A stretch of 64,000 nucleotides of DNA from Candidatus Mediterraneibacter pullistercoris (GTDB lineage Bacteria; Bacillota; Clostridia; Lachnospirales; Lachnospiraceae). A model generated the notes under the pieces. That model was given only the letters and a program-made list of their open reading frames with translations. It made no database searches and was not told where the DNA came from. The translations under genes and the position numbers were made by a program. The DNA lies in assembly GCA_019116885.1 (NCBI GenBank), contig DXAU01000030.1:124001-188000 (forward strand). The letters run 5' to 3'. Below, one piece after another: positions 36,262-46,086 of this stretch (position 1 is the first letter of the stretch; each line of letters begins with the position of its first letter).

Positions 36262-37641
36262 TTAATCAATGTTTCCGATATCTTCTACAGACTCTCCTCT
36301 CGTCTCAACACCGAACAGAAGAACGCATACTGCTATAACTGCGGCTACTGCGGAGATAAGGATGAATACGCCTGTGCTTCCCATAGAGCTTGCCGCAACT
36401 GCCGTGACAAGGAACGGGAAGAATATGTTGCTGACACGTCCGACCGCATTGCAGAATCCCGAACCAGAGAGCTTCGCTGACGTCGGCCACATCTCCGGAA
36501 CATAGACTGCAGATGCATAACATACGTACATGTAAATAATTGTGTTCAGGAAGAATGTGGATACGATCAGCGCTGTCATTGTCGTCTGCTGTCCTGTAAT
36601 AATTCCAAGTACAGCCATCAGTACAAGAAGCAGGACGCCCATCACTCTTCTCGGGATCTTATCCATGATAAGAGACGCTATAAAGATTCCGAACGGTGCG
36701 CCGAACAGGCCGAACATCGTCATAAACTGTGACTGTGATGTATCATATCCAAGGGACGCCAGCAGAGAAGGCATCCAGGTCATCAGTGTATACTGGATCG
36801 TATTCATGCCGATCAGTACAAGAGAACCAACGATTGTTCTTCTCAACAGTTTGCCTCTAAACAGCGCTGAGTACGGAAGCTGTTTTACCGGCTTCGGAGC
36901 CTCTGTTACTGGCGGGAGTGGTTTGCCCGTTGACGCCTCGATCTCTTTCTCGATCCTTGTCATGATCGCATCCGCTTCTTCCACTCTTCCCTGAGCCTCA
37001 AGCCATCTCGGAGACTCCGGAAGTTTCTTCGCGATGATAAGAGATGCGATAATGGACAGGATGGATGGAATCATGTACTGAATCCTCCAGTTCATGTTAT
37101 AACTGATACCGGTGGATACGATTACAAATGCTATACCGTTGCAGATCGGGTGAGCCCAGTTTCCGATAAAGGAGTTGCGGCTTGACCATACACCGCGGTT
37201 TCTGCCCGGCACATACTCCGTAAATCCTGCAAACAGGACGACCAGAAGCGCTCCAAGTCCGAATCCCTGTAACAGTCTGAATACATAGAGTACATATACG
37301 TTCGGAGAAACCGCTCCGCCGATCATAGCGATGATATGTATCACTTCATATAACAGAATACTTTTCTTACGTCCGATCCTGTCGCCGATCGGTCCGCCGA
37401 CAAGCGCTCCAAAGAGCTGTCCCGCCGTGTATGTCGTTCCCCACATAGCCAGGAGTGTAGTTCCGTCTTTCAGCCAGTGCAGTTCATTTAAAAGAATATT
37501 CTGCACAGAGCCCGAGATACCGTTTGACCAGCATACCAGGAGGGCAAATGCTGTTACGAGCCACATTTTTATGTGCCAGCCTGAATTCGGCAGGCGGTCG
37601 AGTCTCGCGCCTATATTTGCGCTTTTTGCATCAGATGCCAT
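36262..37641 (-). CDS. MFS transporter (sugar/polyol carrier)
   Basis: A 459-residue 12-helix major facilitator. The cytoplasmic loop motif GGPIGDRIGRKKSIL (residues 81-95) between helices 2 and 3, and the equivalent DKIPRRVMG in the second half, are clear. It resembles the sugar porter and metabolite:H+ symporter branches. The long soluble link in the middle (residues about 215-250, EEADAIMTRIEKEIEASTGK) is typical. It is placed between the epimerase and the second dehydrogenase in the operon, so it probably imports the unphosphorylated polyol or ketose, which the PfkB kinase then traps. AGAGGA precedes the ATG. Confidence 0.92.
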   Translation of the reverse strand: MASDAKSANIGARLDRLPNSGWHIKMWLVTAFALLVCWSNGISGSVQNILLNELHWLKDGTTLLAMWGTTYTAGQLFGALVGGPIGDRIGRKKSILLYEVIHIIAMIGGAVSPNVYVLYVFRLLQGFGLGALLVVLFAGFTEYVPGRNRGVWSSRNSFIGNWAHPICNGIAFVIVSTGISYNMNWRIQYMIPSILSIIASLIIAKKLPESPRWLEAQGRVEEADAIMTRIEKEIEASTGKPLPPVTEAPKPVKQLPYSALFRGKLLRRTIVGSLVLIGMNTIQYTLMTWMPSLLASLGYDTSQSQFMTMFGLFGAPFGIFIASLIMDKIPRRVMGVLLLVLMAVLGIITGQQTTMTALIVSTFFLNTIIYMYVCYASAVYVPEMWPTSAKLSGSGFCNAVGRVSNIFFPFLVTAVAASSMGSTGVFILISAVAAVIAVCVLLFGVETRGESVEDIGNID

Positions 37642-37669
37642 GATGATTCCTCTCTTCCTTTTATTCTCT

Positions 37670-38368
37670 TTATTTTCTTCTATTGATTCCTTCTAACTCT
37701 CTGTCGACTTCTTCCTGCATGATCTCCCATGCTTTTCTGATATCCGGATCCTTGTTCCACAGCGCAGGCGGCCCTAACACTACCATGTCTGCTCCCGCCT
37801 CGTAAAGAGGCGCATACACTCCGGCGTTCATGGATCCGTCAGCTTCGATCAGGAAGTCAAGCCCCATCTCTTCTCTCCATTTTACAAGTGTCCGGATCTT
37901 GTCGTACATCTGTGTGATGACTTTTTGTCCCGCATACCCGGCGTCCACGATCATAATCGTGACTTTTGAAAGGAGCGGCAGGTAATATCGGATCGCCTCC
38001 AGCGGCGCGGCGGGATTCAGAGCGATCCCCGCCTTGCAGCCAAGAGAGAGGATTTTGTTGATCGTGACAAAAGCATCACTCTCGATACAGTCTGTGTGCG
38101 GAGTGATATAATCTGCTCCTGCCTCCGCACACGCCTCGATATATTCCTGCGGATGCCGGATCATAAGGTGGGCGTCCATCGGCTTTTTGACCACTTTCTT
38201 AAGTACCGTCATAAAATCAGGGCCTACACCGAACGTCTTGACGTAATTCCCATCTTTGATATCGATATGCAGAAAATCCGCATGTTCGTCGATATATCTG
38301 ACCTGGTTCTCAAAATCATACAGGTCACAGCACCCCATCGAGGGAGCCAGTAAAAGTTTCTTTTCCAT
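37670..38368 (-). CDS. Ribulose/allulose-phosphate 3-epimerase family protein (AlsE-like)
   Basis: A 232-residue TIM-barrel epimerase. The closest pattern I recognise is E. coli AlsE (D-allulose-6-phosphate 3-epimerase), which gives fructose 6-phosphate. Shared blocks are LLAPSMGCCDLYDFENQVRY, FLHIDIKDGNYVKTFGVGPD, KPMDAHLMIRHPQEYI, AGIALNPAAPLEAIRYYLPL, TIMIVDAGYAGQKVITQMYD and LIEADGSMNAGVYAPLYEAG. The metal ligands (H..D, H, D) are intact. Ordinary ribulose-5-phosphate epimerase has GFGGQ where this has AGYAGQ. The start at 38368 follows GAGGAG; a GTG at 38377 overlaps the upstream stop. Confidence 0.88.
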   Translation of the reverse strand: MEKKLLLAPSMGCCDLYDFENQVRYIDEHADFLHIDIKDGNYVKTFGVGPDFMTVLKKVVKKPMDAHLMIRHPQEYIEACAEAGADYITPHTDCIESDAFVTINKILSLGCKAGIALNPAAPLEAIRYYLPLLSKVTIMIVDAGYAGQKVITQMYDKIRTLVKWREEMGLDFLIEADGSMNAGVYAPLYEAGADMVVLGPPALWNKDPDIRKAWEIMQEEVDRELEGINRRK

Positions 38369-38373
38369 CCGGA

Positions 38374-39456
38374 TCACTCCTCATCGTCAAAATCATAGTG
38401 GAAGATTACCTTGATCGCTTCTTTGCTTGCCATTGCGTCAAAACCTTCCTCGTACTGTGACAGGCCCAGTCTGTGTGTGATCATCGGCTGAACCTTGATC
38501 TGTCCGGATGCAAGCAGGCGGATTGCGTTTCTCCAGGATGTGGAGTCGTATGCCATATGTCCGATGATGCTCTTATTCCAGGATGTGATATCGTTGATAG
38601 AGAACTCAAGCGGTTTGAATCCCATTCCGACACGCACGACTTCCCCGTTCGGACGAAGCATCTCGATTGCCTGTTTCAGGGCGATGTTTGCGCCGGAGCA
38701 CTCGATTACAAGACCGAGATTGTCTCTTCCGCAGATCTCTGTACATCTCTTGACAACATCTTCTTTTGAGCCGTTTACCACGTGTGTAGCTCCGACTTCG
38801 AGAGCAACCGGGAAACGGGTCGCAACATCCTCGTCAAGTCCTACCATCACGATATTGACAGCTCCCATGATGCGGGCGATCTGAACAGAAAAGAGTCCCA
38901 GCGGGCCTGTTCCGAATACAACCACATCCTGCCCTGGGAGGAGATGGCTCTGCTGAGCGACAGCTTTGTATGCATTACAGATCGGATCAAGTACTGCTGC
39001 CTCTTCGTATTTCACATTCTCCGGGATCTCCCAGATCGCATGTTTGTGGATAGCCAGAATCTCTCCCGGAACCTTGCAGTATTTGGAAAATCCGCCTCCC
39101 CACGTATTATTGTCAAGCCCCAGGTTTACTTTCTCTTCACAGCAGAGAAAGTCTCCCTGTTCACAGGCCGGGCACACTCCGCATACGTGAGCGCTGTTGT
39201 CGGATACGACTCTCTGTCCGACTTTCCAGTCTTTTACGTTCTCACCGACTTCCACAATATCGCCTGCAAACTCATGGCCGCGGACAGAATTGAATTCATC
39301 AGAACCATTGTCCACTCTCCAGTGCTTCATATCGGCTCCGCAGATCGCAGCCGCTTTGATCTCCACGATAATATCGTCCGGACCACAGACCGGCTTCGGA
39401 ACATCAATCATTCTGTATCCGCCAAATTCTTTTCCAAACCTTGCTATTGCTTTCAT
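38374..39456 (-). CDS. Zinc-dependent polyol/alcohol dehydrogenase (first gene of polyol operon)
   Basis: A 360-residue medium-chain dehydrogenase. It opens MKAIARFGKEFGGYRMIDVP, with catalytic zinc ligands in AICGADMKHW (Cys) and VRGHEFAGDIV (His-Glu), the structural zinc loop HVCGVCPACEQGDFLCC, and Rossmann motif VVFGTGPLGLFSVQIAR. The AWIDE-specific closing part is IGHMAYDSTSWRN. It resembles galactitol-1-phosphate and erythritol/sorbitol dehydrogenases, so the substrate is a polyol or phosphorylated polyol. GAGGAG precedes the ATG at 39456. Its 3' end overlaps the next gene's GTG alternative start. It is 104 nt downstream of the strong operon promoter. Confidence 0.91.
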   Translation of the reverse strand: MKAIARFGKEFGGYRMIDVPKPVCGPDDIIVEIKAAAICGADMKHWRVDNGSDEFNSVRGHEFAGDIVEVGENVKDWKVGQRVVSDNSAHVCGVCPACEQGDFLCCEEKVNLGLDNNTWGGGFSKYCKVPGEILAIHKHAIWEIPENVKYEEAAVLDPICNAYKAVAQQSHLLPGQDVVVFGTGPLGLFSVQIARIMGAVNIVMVGLDEDVATRFPVALEVGATHVVNGSKEDVVKRCTEICGRDNLGLVIECSGANIALKQAIEMLRPNGEVVRVGMGFKPLEFSINDITSWNKSIIGHMAYDSTSWRNAIRLLASGQIKVQPMITHRLGLSQYEEGFDAMASKEAIKVIFHYDFDDEE

Positions 39457-39559
39457 CTTATAAATCTCCTCTTTCATTATAAAACTTCCCGGGGAAATCA
39501 GAGTTCCCCGCTGCTTATTATTTGTCTCTGGCCAGAAACAAGATTTTTTATCTGACTGT

Positions 39560-39610
39560 ATTTTAGTACTTTTCTGTGTTTCAGTCAATAATATTCTTTA
39601 TTTTAAAGAT
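39560..39610 (-). promoter_or_regulatory. Polyol operon promoter with upstream dyad element
   Basis: Minus strand TTGACT (39588-39583), N17, TAAAAT (39565-39560). Eight bases upstream of the -35 lies ATCTTTAAAATAAAG (39610-39596), a cttta/taaag dyad. It differs by one base from the element before the symporter gene at 31097-31111, and the flanking bases also agree. This is the likely site of control by the operon's DeoR or a global regulator. Confidence 0.75.
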
Positions 39611-39732
39611 TTTTCAGCATTTTTTATATTTGTTTGCTTCTGAATCACACTTTTTTCGTTTTTGGAAGTATTTTCTTTTAGTCAATTTGCACATAATAAT
39701 CTGTGTTTCGCAAATCCCAAACAAAAATATCC

Positions 39733-39744
39733 GGGGGGGGGGGG
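39733..39744. repeat. Homopolymer G12 tract
   Basis: Twelve consecutive G in an otherwise AT-rich gap, about 145 bases upstream of the polyol promoter. It is slippage-prone, and may alternatively be an assembly artefact. Confidence 0.85.
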
Positions 39745-39778
39745 CAGGACCGGACTTTGGCCCGCCGCCCGCGCAAAA

Positions 39779-39807
39779 AGCGCCGGAACCTGCATGGTTC
39801 CGGCGCT
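39779..39807 (-). terminator. glcK terminator
   Basis: A perfect 12-bp stem, agcgccggaacc (39779-39790) with ggttccggcgct (39796-39807), loop tgcat. On the minus strand it is followed by TTTTTGCG. It ends the uvrC-hprK-glcK transcript. Confidence 0.88.
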
Positions 39808-39832
39808 CAGCGCTCTTTCTTCCAATTTCACA

Positions 39833-40771
39833 TCACTCGTTATCCAGGATGAGCTTCGCAGCTCCGCATATCCCTGCGTCATTCCCGAGTTTCGCAAGGA
39901 CAAATCTGACATTCTTATTTGCAAAGAAAGCCCGTTCCATATACGGCTCTCTTATGTAAGGTATCAGCACTTCTCCTGCTTTTGAAACGCCGCCTCCAAT
40001 AACAAACACAGCCGGATCAGCTATAACAGCCAGATTCGCCAAACCATATCCCAGATATCTCCCAAACACTGCCGCGATGTCTTTCGCAGCTTCATCGCCC
40101 GCTTTCACAGCATCGAATACATCTTTTGCCGTGACGTCTTCTTTGTTCAGGATCGTAGGTCTCATGTCCTGGCCGAGCTTCTGTTTTGCCAGCCGGACAA
40201 TGCCGGTCGCTGATGCGTATTGTTCAACGCATCCTCTGTTTCCGCAGCCGCAGCAGTCCGTCTCTTCGTAGTTCACACAGAGATGGCCAATCTCGCCGCC
40301 GGCACCGTTCTCTCCTACGAGCATTTTTCCATCGATGATAACGCCTCCGCCGACTCCCGTCCCAAGCGTTATCATAATCATGTTCTTCTCGCCTTCTCCG
40401 CCGCCTTTCCACATCTCTCCAAGAGCTGCAACATTGGCATCATTTCCTACAACGGTCTTCAGCCCTGTCATTTCCTCAAGTTCTCTTTTTACTTCTTTGT
40501 AAGACCATCCGAGATTGGCAGTTCCATTGACTACGCCTTCTGACGTTACAGGAGCCGGAACTCCCACGCCAATGCCTGCGATGTCGTTTTTGTCAAGCCC
40601 ATGCTCCTCGATCTTCTTCTCAATGGACGCTGCAGTATTTGGAAGAATGGACTTTCCCTCTTCTGAGGTATCCGTCGTAATCTCCCATTTGTCTGCGATT
40701 TTCCCGTCTTCCTCAAACAGTCCCATCTTGATCGTTGTACCGCCGATATCCACACCAAAACAATACTTCAT
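39833..40771 (-). CDS. glcK: ROK family glucokinase
   Basis: A 312-residue cytoplasmic kinase converting glucose to glucose-6-phosphate. The ATP motif is FGVDIGGTTIKMGLFEE (residues 4-20), the sugar-binding motif is VGNDANVAALGEMWKG near 117-133, then ITLGTGVGGGVIIDGK, and the ROK zinc site is HLCVNYEETDC-CGCGNRGCVEQ. The Clostridial glucokinase pattern EQYASATGIVRLA follows. It lies 44 nt downstream of hprK, so glucose phosphorylation and the HPr kinase/phosphorylase of carbon catabolite repression are co-expressed. AAAGGAG precedes the start. It has a clear terminator. Confidence 0.94.
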   Translation of the reverse strand: MKYCFGVDIGGTTIKMGLFEEDGKIADKWEITTDTSEEGKSILPNTAASIEKKIEEHGLDKNDIAGIGVGVPAPVTSEGVVNGTANLGWSYKEVKRELEEMTGLKTVVGNDANVAALGEMWKGGGEGEKNMIMITLGTGVGGGVIIDGKMLVGENGAGGEIGHLCVNYEETDCCGCGNRGCVEQYASATGIVRLAKQKLGQDMRPTILNKEDVTAKDVFDAVKAGDEAAKDIAAVFGRYLGYGLANLAVIADPAVFVIGGGVSKAGEVLIPYIREPYMERAFFANKNVRFVLAKLGNDAGICGAAKLILDNE

Positions 40772-40815
40772 AACTGTTCTCTCCTTTATCCTTTATTTAT
40801 GTTCCATCCCAGAGA

Positions 40816-41748
40816 TTATTTTTTCTTCTTGGCGATGTTTTCCTGGACTCTCTTGTAGAGTTCCTGAGCCGCATTATATCCCATCTGTTTTTGTCTGTGG
40901 TTGACGGCCGCAGACTCCACGATAATCGCCAGGTTTCTTCCCGGGCGGATCGGAATACGGTGGCACACCACTTTATTTCCGAGAAATTCCGTGTACTCTT
41001 CTTCCAGTCCAAGACGGTCGTATTCTTTGTCCCTGCTCCAGTCTTCCAGAGTGATGACAAGATCGATATTCTGCGTTTCCCTGACACTTTGCACACCGAA
41101 CATGGACCTCACATCCACGATGCCTATTCCGCGCAGCTCAATGAAATGCTTTGTGATATCAGGCGCAGTGCCGACAAGTGTTTCATCACTCACTTTCCGG
41201 ATCTCTACTACATCATCCGTCACAAGACGGTGTCCTCTCTTGATAAGTTCCAGTGCAGCCTCGCTCTTTCCGATGCCGCTCTCACCCATAATGAGCACGC
41301 CCACGCCGTACACATCCACAAGAACGCCGTGGATGGAGATACACGGAGCCAGCCGCACATTCATCCAGCGGATAATCTCTGCCATGAAATCTGACGTCTG
41401 CTTAACAGTGCTAAAGATAGGAACTCCGTATTTCACCGCTTTTCTGAGGAAGCTGTCTTCCGGCACCAGATCCCGGCAGAAAACGATGCAAGGAAGCGGA
41501 TGCTGCAGCAGTGTGTCAAATGTCTTCTCCTGCTGCTCCCTGTCCAGCGTCTGCACATATCTGTATTCCACATTTCCAATGATCTGTACCCTGTTTGAGT
41601 CAAACCGGTCATAGAATCCGGTAAGCTGAAGAGCCGGACGGTTGACGTCCGGTACATTTACCTCTTTCTCGACCATATCAACTTCGGGCGTGAGATTCTT
41701 CAGATTCATCTTCTCTACGATCTCACCTAATCTTATCCCTTGTCCCAT
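40816..41748 (-). CDS. hprK: HPr kinase/phosphorylase
   Basis: A 310-residue enzyme that phosphorylates HPr on Ser46 and removes that phosphate, thereby setting carbon catabolite repression through CcpA. The Walker A is MGESGIGKSEAAL near residue 154-166, with the conserved C-terminal motif EIRKVSDETLVG and the ELRGIGIVDVRSMFGV segment (near 207-222), plus RPGRNLAIIVE at the end. The N-terminal domain (LKNLTPEVDMVEKEV) is the family type. Its presence implies a Gram-positive style PTS control. It sits between uvrC and glcK with gaps of about 40 nt each; GAGGAG precedes the ATG. Confidence 0.96.
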   Translation of the reverse strand: MGQGIRLGEIVEKMNLKNLTPEVDMVEKEVNVPDVNRPALQLTGFYDRFDSNRVQIIGNVEYRYVQTLDREQQEKTFDTLLQHPLPCIVFCRDLVPEDSFLRKAVKYGVPIFSTVKQTSDFMAEIIRWMNVRLAPCISIHGVLVDVYGVGVLIMGESGIGKSEAALELIKRGHRLVTDDVVEIRKVSDETLVGTAPDITKHFIELRGIGIVDVRSMFGVQSVRETQNIDLVITLEDWSRDKEYDRLGLEEEYTEFLGNKVVCHRIPIRPGRNLAIIVESAAVNHRQKQMGYNAAQELYKRVQENIAKKKK

Positions 41749-41789
41749 AGATTATCTCCTCACTTTCTCCTGTTCCTTTTATCATAACA

Positions 41790-43628
41790 CTAGTGAAAGA
41801 ACTTGTACACAGATTCTGCCGCTTTTTCGTTCATAGACGGTACATTCGCAAGCTCTTCCACGGATGCCTTTTTTATATCTTCCAGACTCAGGTACTGCCG
41901 CATCAGCGCCTTCCTGCGCGCAGGCCCGATCCCTTCTATATCATCGAGAATAGAGTGTACCTGCCCTTTTCCCCTGAGCTGCCTGTGATACTCAATGGCG
42001 AAACGGTGAGCTTCATCCTGTATCCGTGTGATCAGCCGGAATGCTTCTGAATCCCTGTTGACCGCGATCTCTTTATTCTGGTAGTATAACCCGCGTGTAC
42101 GATGATGGTCATCTTTTACCATACCGCACACCGGAATATTAAGATGCAGTTCCTCAAGCACCTGGAGCGCCACGTTGACCTGTCCCTTGCCGCCGTCCAT
42201 CAGAATGAGATCCGGAAATGCGGTAAATTTCCCAAGCTGTTTATTCTCTTCTCTCTCCCTGAGTCCGTGTGAAAACCGGCGGGTCAGCACCTCCCGCATG
42301 CTGCCGTAATCATCGGCTCCGCTGATTCCCTTGATCTTAAATTTGCGGTAATCATTGCGTTTCGGACGTCCGCGTTCATACACAACCATGGATCCCACCG
42401 ATTCAAACCCGTTCGTGTTCGAGATGTCATAAGCTTCCATGCGCGTGATACTCTCTATACCAAGCAGCGCGGCAATCTCTTTTACCGCCCCGATCGTACG
42501 CCCCTCTTCCCTCTTCAGCCGTTCCTTGTCTTTGCTCAGAACCATCCTGGCATTTTCCCTCGCCAGCTCTACCAGTTTCTCTTTGGTTCCTTTCTTCGGG
42601 ACTCTGATCGTTACCTTCTGTCCCCGCTTCGAGGAAAGCCATGTCTCCAGCACTTCCCTGTCCTCCACCTCCGTCTGGAGCATGAGTTCTCCCGGGATGT
42701 AAGGTGTCCCGGCATAGTACTGCGGAATAAAGCTGTTCAGTATCTCAGAATCAGGCTCTCCTCTGGAAATGCCAAGATAGAAGTGGTCACGCCCTATGAG
42801 ACGTCCGCCGCGGATAAAAAATACCTGGACCACAGCATCTTCCTCTTCTGATGCCACTGCCAGAACATCCCTGTCCTCCCCGCTGGAATCTGTGATCTTC
42901 TGTTTCTGAGCCACTTTCTTTACGCTGTTCAAAAGCTCGCGGTACTCGATCGCTTTCTCAAACTCAAGCGCCTCAGAAGCTGCGCTCATTTTCTCCTCAA
43001 GATCTTTCAGGAGGATATCATAGTTTCCGTTCAGGAAATGGAGCACTTCACTTACAGCTTTCCCATACTCTTCCTGGGAAATATATCCCTGGCAGGGCGC
43101 ATCGCACTGTTTGATATGGTAGTTCAGGCAGGGCCGTTCTTTTCCGATATCTCTGGGCAGGTTCCGGCTGCAGCTTCTTAAGTGGAACAGTTTGTGAATC
43201 AGATCAATCGTATCCCTGACTGCCTGGGAACTCGTATATGGACCGAAATATCTCGCCTTGTCCTTTATCATCCTGCGGGACAGCATAATTCGCGGAAACG
43301 CCTCTCCTGTCGTCACCTTGATGAACGGATACGTCTTGTCATCCATAAGCATCGTGTTATATTTCGGACGGTGTTCTTTTATCAGATTGCACTCCAGTAC
43401 AAGAGCTTCCATCTCTGAATCTGTGACAATATACTCAAAACGGCGGATGTGCGTCACCATCTGCTCGATCTTGACTCCCTTGTTTCTGCTGCTCTGAAAA
43501 TACTGCCGCACACGGTTTTTCAGGCTGACTGCTTTGCCTACATAGATGATATGGTCATTTTCGTCGTGCATAATATAGACACCGGGTCTGCCGGGCAGTT
43601 TTTTCAGCTCTTCCTGTATATCAAACAT
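41790..43628 (-). CDS. uvrC: Excinuclease ABC subunit UvrC
   Basis: A 612-residue nuclease that makes both incisions in nucleotide excision repair. The N-terminal GIY-YIG domain is [20 protein letters not shown] then [15 protein letters not shown] (residues 8-43). A UvrB-interacting UVR region follows ([20 protein letters not shown] near 200). The RNase H-like C-terminal nuclease has [20 protein letters not shown] and [12 protein letters not shown]. Helix-hairpin-helix repeats close the protein ([34 protein letters not shown]). GAGAGG precedes the ATG. It is the first gene of the uvrC-hprK-glcK operon. Confidence 0.97.
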   Translation of the reverse strand: MFDIQEELKKLPGRPGVYIMHDENDHIIYVGKAVSLKNRVRQYFQSSRNKGVKIEQMVTHIRRFEYIVTDSEMEALVLECNLIKEHRPKYNTMLMDDKTYPFIKVTTGEAFPRIMLSRRMIKDKARYFGPYTSSQAVRDTIDLIHKLFHLRSCSRNLPRDIGKERPCLNYHIKQCDAPCQGYISQEEYGKAVSEVLHFLNGNYDILLKDLEEKMSAASEALEFEKAIEYRELLNSVKKVAQKQKITDSSGEDRDVLAVASEEEDAVVQVFFIRGGRLIGRDHFYLGISRGEPDSEILNSFIPQYYAGTPYIPGELMLQTEVEDREVLETWLSSKRGQKVTIRVPKKGTKEKLVELARENARMVLSKDKERLKREEGRTIGAVKEIAALLGIESITRMEAYDISNTNGFESVGSMVVYERGRPKRNDYRKFKIKGISGADDYGSMREVLTRRFSHGLREREENKQLGKFTAFPDLILMDGGKGQVNVALQVLEELHLNIPVCGMVKDDHHRTRGLYYQNKEIAVNRDSEAFRLITRIQDEAHRFAIEYHRQLRGKGQVHSILDDIEGIGPARRKALMRQYLSLEDIKKASVEELANVPSMNEKAAESVYKFFH

Positions 43629-43706
43629 GATCGTACGCCTCTCTTTTCTGTCCTGGGCTGTGATAATATTTTACTATATCCTGTCCCTGATTTCTACAAC
43701 AAAGAT

Positions 43707-43743
43707 CAGCCGGGGATAACTGCGCTGGCAGGATCCCCGGCTG
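43707..43743 (-). terminator. ftsH terminator
   Basis: Stem cagccggggat (43707-43717) with atccccggctg (43733-43743), 11 bp. On the minus strand it is followed by ATCTTTGTTG. It separates ftsH from uvrC. Confidence 0.72.
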
Positions 43744-43778
43744 CTGCCTTTTCTCTGTCTGTACCTATCTGTCTGTGC

Positions 43779-45848
43779 TCACTGCACTGTATCTTCCTGT
43801 TCTTTTTGATCTTCCGGATCTGCCTGGCCGTCTGTTCCGGTCTTCTCCACAGGTTTCATAACGATACGGCCTTCACGCTCCTCTGTCTTTCCTTCCTCTG
43901 ATTCTTCCGGTTCAGGTATTCCTTTTACTTCGCGGAAAATCTTCATGAATTCTTTGCCCGTGATCGTCTCTTTCTCAATAAGGAAAGCAGCGATCTTGTC
44001 AAGAGCCTCGCGGTTCTCTGCCAGAAGACGCTTTGCCTCCGCATACGCGCCTTTTAACATCTTCATGACTTCCTCGTCAATCTCTCCCGCCGTCGCGTCA
44101 CCGCAGTTGAGCACTGCCCTTCCGTCCAGATAACGGTTCTGTATCGACTCAAGCCCCATCAGCCCGAAACGTTCTGACATACCATACTGTGTGATCATAG
44201 CCCTGGCAGTCTTTGTCGCCTGCTCGATGTCATTGGCCGCGCCTGTCGTAACCGTGTCAAAGACAAGTTCTTCTGCAGCCCGTCCGCCCAGAGCGACAAC
44301 AATCATCGCTTCCAGCTCTTTCTTTGTATTTAAGAATTTCTCTTCTTCCGGAGTCTGCATCACGTATCCAAGTGCTCCCATAGTCCTTGGAACAATCGTA
44401 ATCTTCTGTACCGGCTCCGTATTCTTCTGCAGAGCGGTCACAAGGGCGTGTCCCACCTCGTGATATGAGACAATTCGCCTCTCTTCTTTGCTCATGATGC
44501 GGTCTTTCTTCTCTTTTCCGACAAGCACGACTTCCACTGCCTCGAAGAGATCTTTCTGGCTCACTACCTGTCTTCCGTGCTTTACTGCGTTGATAGCGGC
44601 TTCGTTTATCATGTTTGCAAGATCTGAGCCCACAGCCCCTGACGTCGCAAGAGCGATCGCCTCAAGATCCACGCTCTCATCCATACGCACGTCTTTGGCA
44701 TGTACTTTCAGGATCTCGACTCTTCCTTTGAGATCCGGTTTATCCACGATGATACGCCGGTCAAAACGTCCGGGACGCAGAAGCGCGGGATCGAGAATCT
44801 CAGGACGGTTCGTCGCCGCAAGGATGAGAAGCCCTTTATTCGTATCAAATCCATCCATCTCCGCGAGAAGCTGATTGAGCGTCTGCTCTCTCTCGTCGTT
44901 GCCGCCAAGCGCTGTATCACGCGTCTTTCCGATGGCGTCGATCTCATCGATGAACACGATACACGGAGCCTGCTGCTGCGCCTGCTTGAACAGATCGCGG
45001 ACACGGGAAGCTCCCACACCCACATACATCTCTACAAAAGCAGATCCCGACAGGGAGAAGAACGGAACTTTCGCCTCCCCTGCCACTGCTTTTGCGAGGA
45101 GCGTCTTACCTGTTCCCGGAGGTCCTACCAGAAGAGCCCCCTTGGGAAGTTTCGCTCCGATGCCGCTGTATTTTCCCGGATTATGCAGGAAATCCACCAC
45201 TTCCTGCAGGGATTCTTTCGCTTCGTCTTCTCCGGCCACATCCTGGAAAGTGACGCCCGTCTCTTTCTCCATGTACATCTTGGCATTGCTCTTTCCTATG
45301 CCCATCATGCCGCCGCCCTTTGACATCCTGCGCATCAGATAGAAAAGCATCGCCGCCATAAGGCCGATCGGCAGTATCACAGTGATAAACAGTTCGAGCA
45401 GAGTCTGCCCTACCGTATCGGCAGGCTGGCTTGCAAACTCTACTCCCGCCTCTTCGAGTTTCTCGACAAGAGCATAGTCGTTTACATATCCCGTATAATA
45501 GTCCGGTTCGCGCTCAGTCTCTGTCCCTCCGTCCGTCTGCATCTGCTGCCGGAACTGTCCCCATATAGTGCCCGGATTCCCGGACTGCATGCTTTCTTTC
45601 AGTTCCTCACTGCGCGCCTCATCTGTCAGCGTGATATAGATCCTGTCACTGGTCAGGCTGACCTCCTGCACTTTCCCGTCTTCTATCAGAGAAAGAAATC
45701 TATCATAACTTATCTCTTCCGGGCCGGAGCCGCGCATGAGAGAAAACAATCCCATCACCATAAAAGTGACCAGCAGGGTTGTGATGAGGATAATTCCCCA
45801 GCCCTGCCGGTTATGGTTAGGATCGTTCTTTTTATTATTATTGTCCAT
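43779..45848 (-). CDS. ftsH: ATP-dependent zinc metalloprotease FtsH
   Basis: A 689-residue membrane-anchored AAA+ protease that degrades misfolded membrane proteins and regulators. It has a short cytoplasmic start, helix [19 protein letters not shown], an external domain (to about 145), and helix [23 protein letters not shown] motifs are Walker A GPPGTGKT, Walker [12 protein letters not shown] and SRH residues in [10 protein letters not shown]. The zinc site is [10 protein letters not shown] (HExxH as HEVGH). The acidic tail ends [17 protein letters not shown] precedes the ATG, and a strong promoter is at 45910-45938. The gene is divergent from the DUF1846 gene. Confidence 0.97.
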   Translation of the reverse strand: MDNNNKKNDPNHNRQGWGIILITTLLVTFMVMGLFSLMRGSGPEEISYDRFLSLIEDGKVQEVSLTSDRIYITLTDEARSEELKESMQSGNPGTIWGQFRQQMQTDGGTETEREPDYYTGYVNDYALVEKLEEAGVEFASQPADTVGQTLLELFITVILPIGLMAAMLFYLMRRMSKGGGMMGIGKSNAKMYMEKETGVTFQDVAGEDEAKESLQEVVDFLHNPGKYSGIGAKLPKGALLVGPPGTGKTLLAKAVAGEAKVPFFSLSGSAFVEMYVGVGASRVRDLFKQAQQQAPCIVFIDEIDAIGKTRDTALGGNDEREQTLNQLLAEMDGFDTNKGLLILAATNRPEILDPALLRPGRFDRRIIVDKPDLKGRVEILKVHAKDVRMDESVDLEAIALATSGAVGSDLANMINEAAINAVKHGRQVVSQKDLFEAVEVVLVGKEKKDRIMSKEERRIVSYHEVGHALVTALQKNTEPVQKITIVPRTMGALGYVMQTPEEEKFLNTKKELEAMIVVALGGRAAEELVFDTVTTGAANDIEQATKTARAMITQYGMSERFGLMGLESIQNRYLDGRAVLNCGDATAGEIDEEVMKMLKGAYAEAKRLLAENREALDKIAAFLIEKETITGKEFMKIFREVKGIPEPEESEEGKTEEREGRIVMKPVEKTGTDGQADPEDQKEQEDTVQ

Positions 45849-45909
45849 ATGTTCCTCCTAGATACCAGTCAGCGCCGCCCGCATTTTAGGATATACCGGC
45901 GCTATTATC

Positions 45910-45938
45910 ATTATAAGGACAGGTTTTGCATAAATCAA
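45910..45938 (-). promoter_or_regulatory. ftsH promoter
   Basis: Minus strand TTGATT (45938-45933), N17, TATAAT (45915-45910). Confidence 0.72.
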
Positions 45939-45957
45939 TAAAAAGATTATGAAAATA

Positions 45958-45987
45958 TTGTAAAACGACAAGTTTTTATAGTATACT
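45958..45987 (+). promoter_or_regulatory. Candidate promoter of DUF1846 gene
   Basis: TTGTAA (45958-45963), N18, TATACT (45982-45987), about 100 bases before the ATG at 46087. Confidence 0.45.
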
Positions 45988-46086
45988 GAGAGCGAAATGT
46001 GTCTTTTTTGCTGACAGTCTCCATATGAGCAGCACAAAGACTCTACAGCAGGATCAACATAAGAAAACGTACAAGGGGAATGAGAG

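Larger units (their letters stand above)
39457..39832. other. Gap between the polyol operon and glcK
   Basis: It carries the polyol operon promoter and dyad (39560-39610), an AT-rich stretch, a 12-base G homopolymer (39733-39744) and the glcK terminator (39779-39807). No gene is seen. Confidence 0.7.

Noticed and set aside
39721..39780. Origin or CRISPR-like feature around the G12 tract
   Set aside because: There are no repeats with spacers and no DnaA boxes; it is only a homopolymer next to a terminator.
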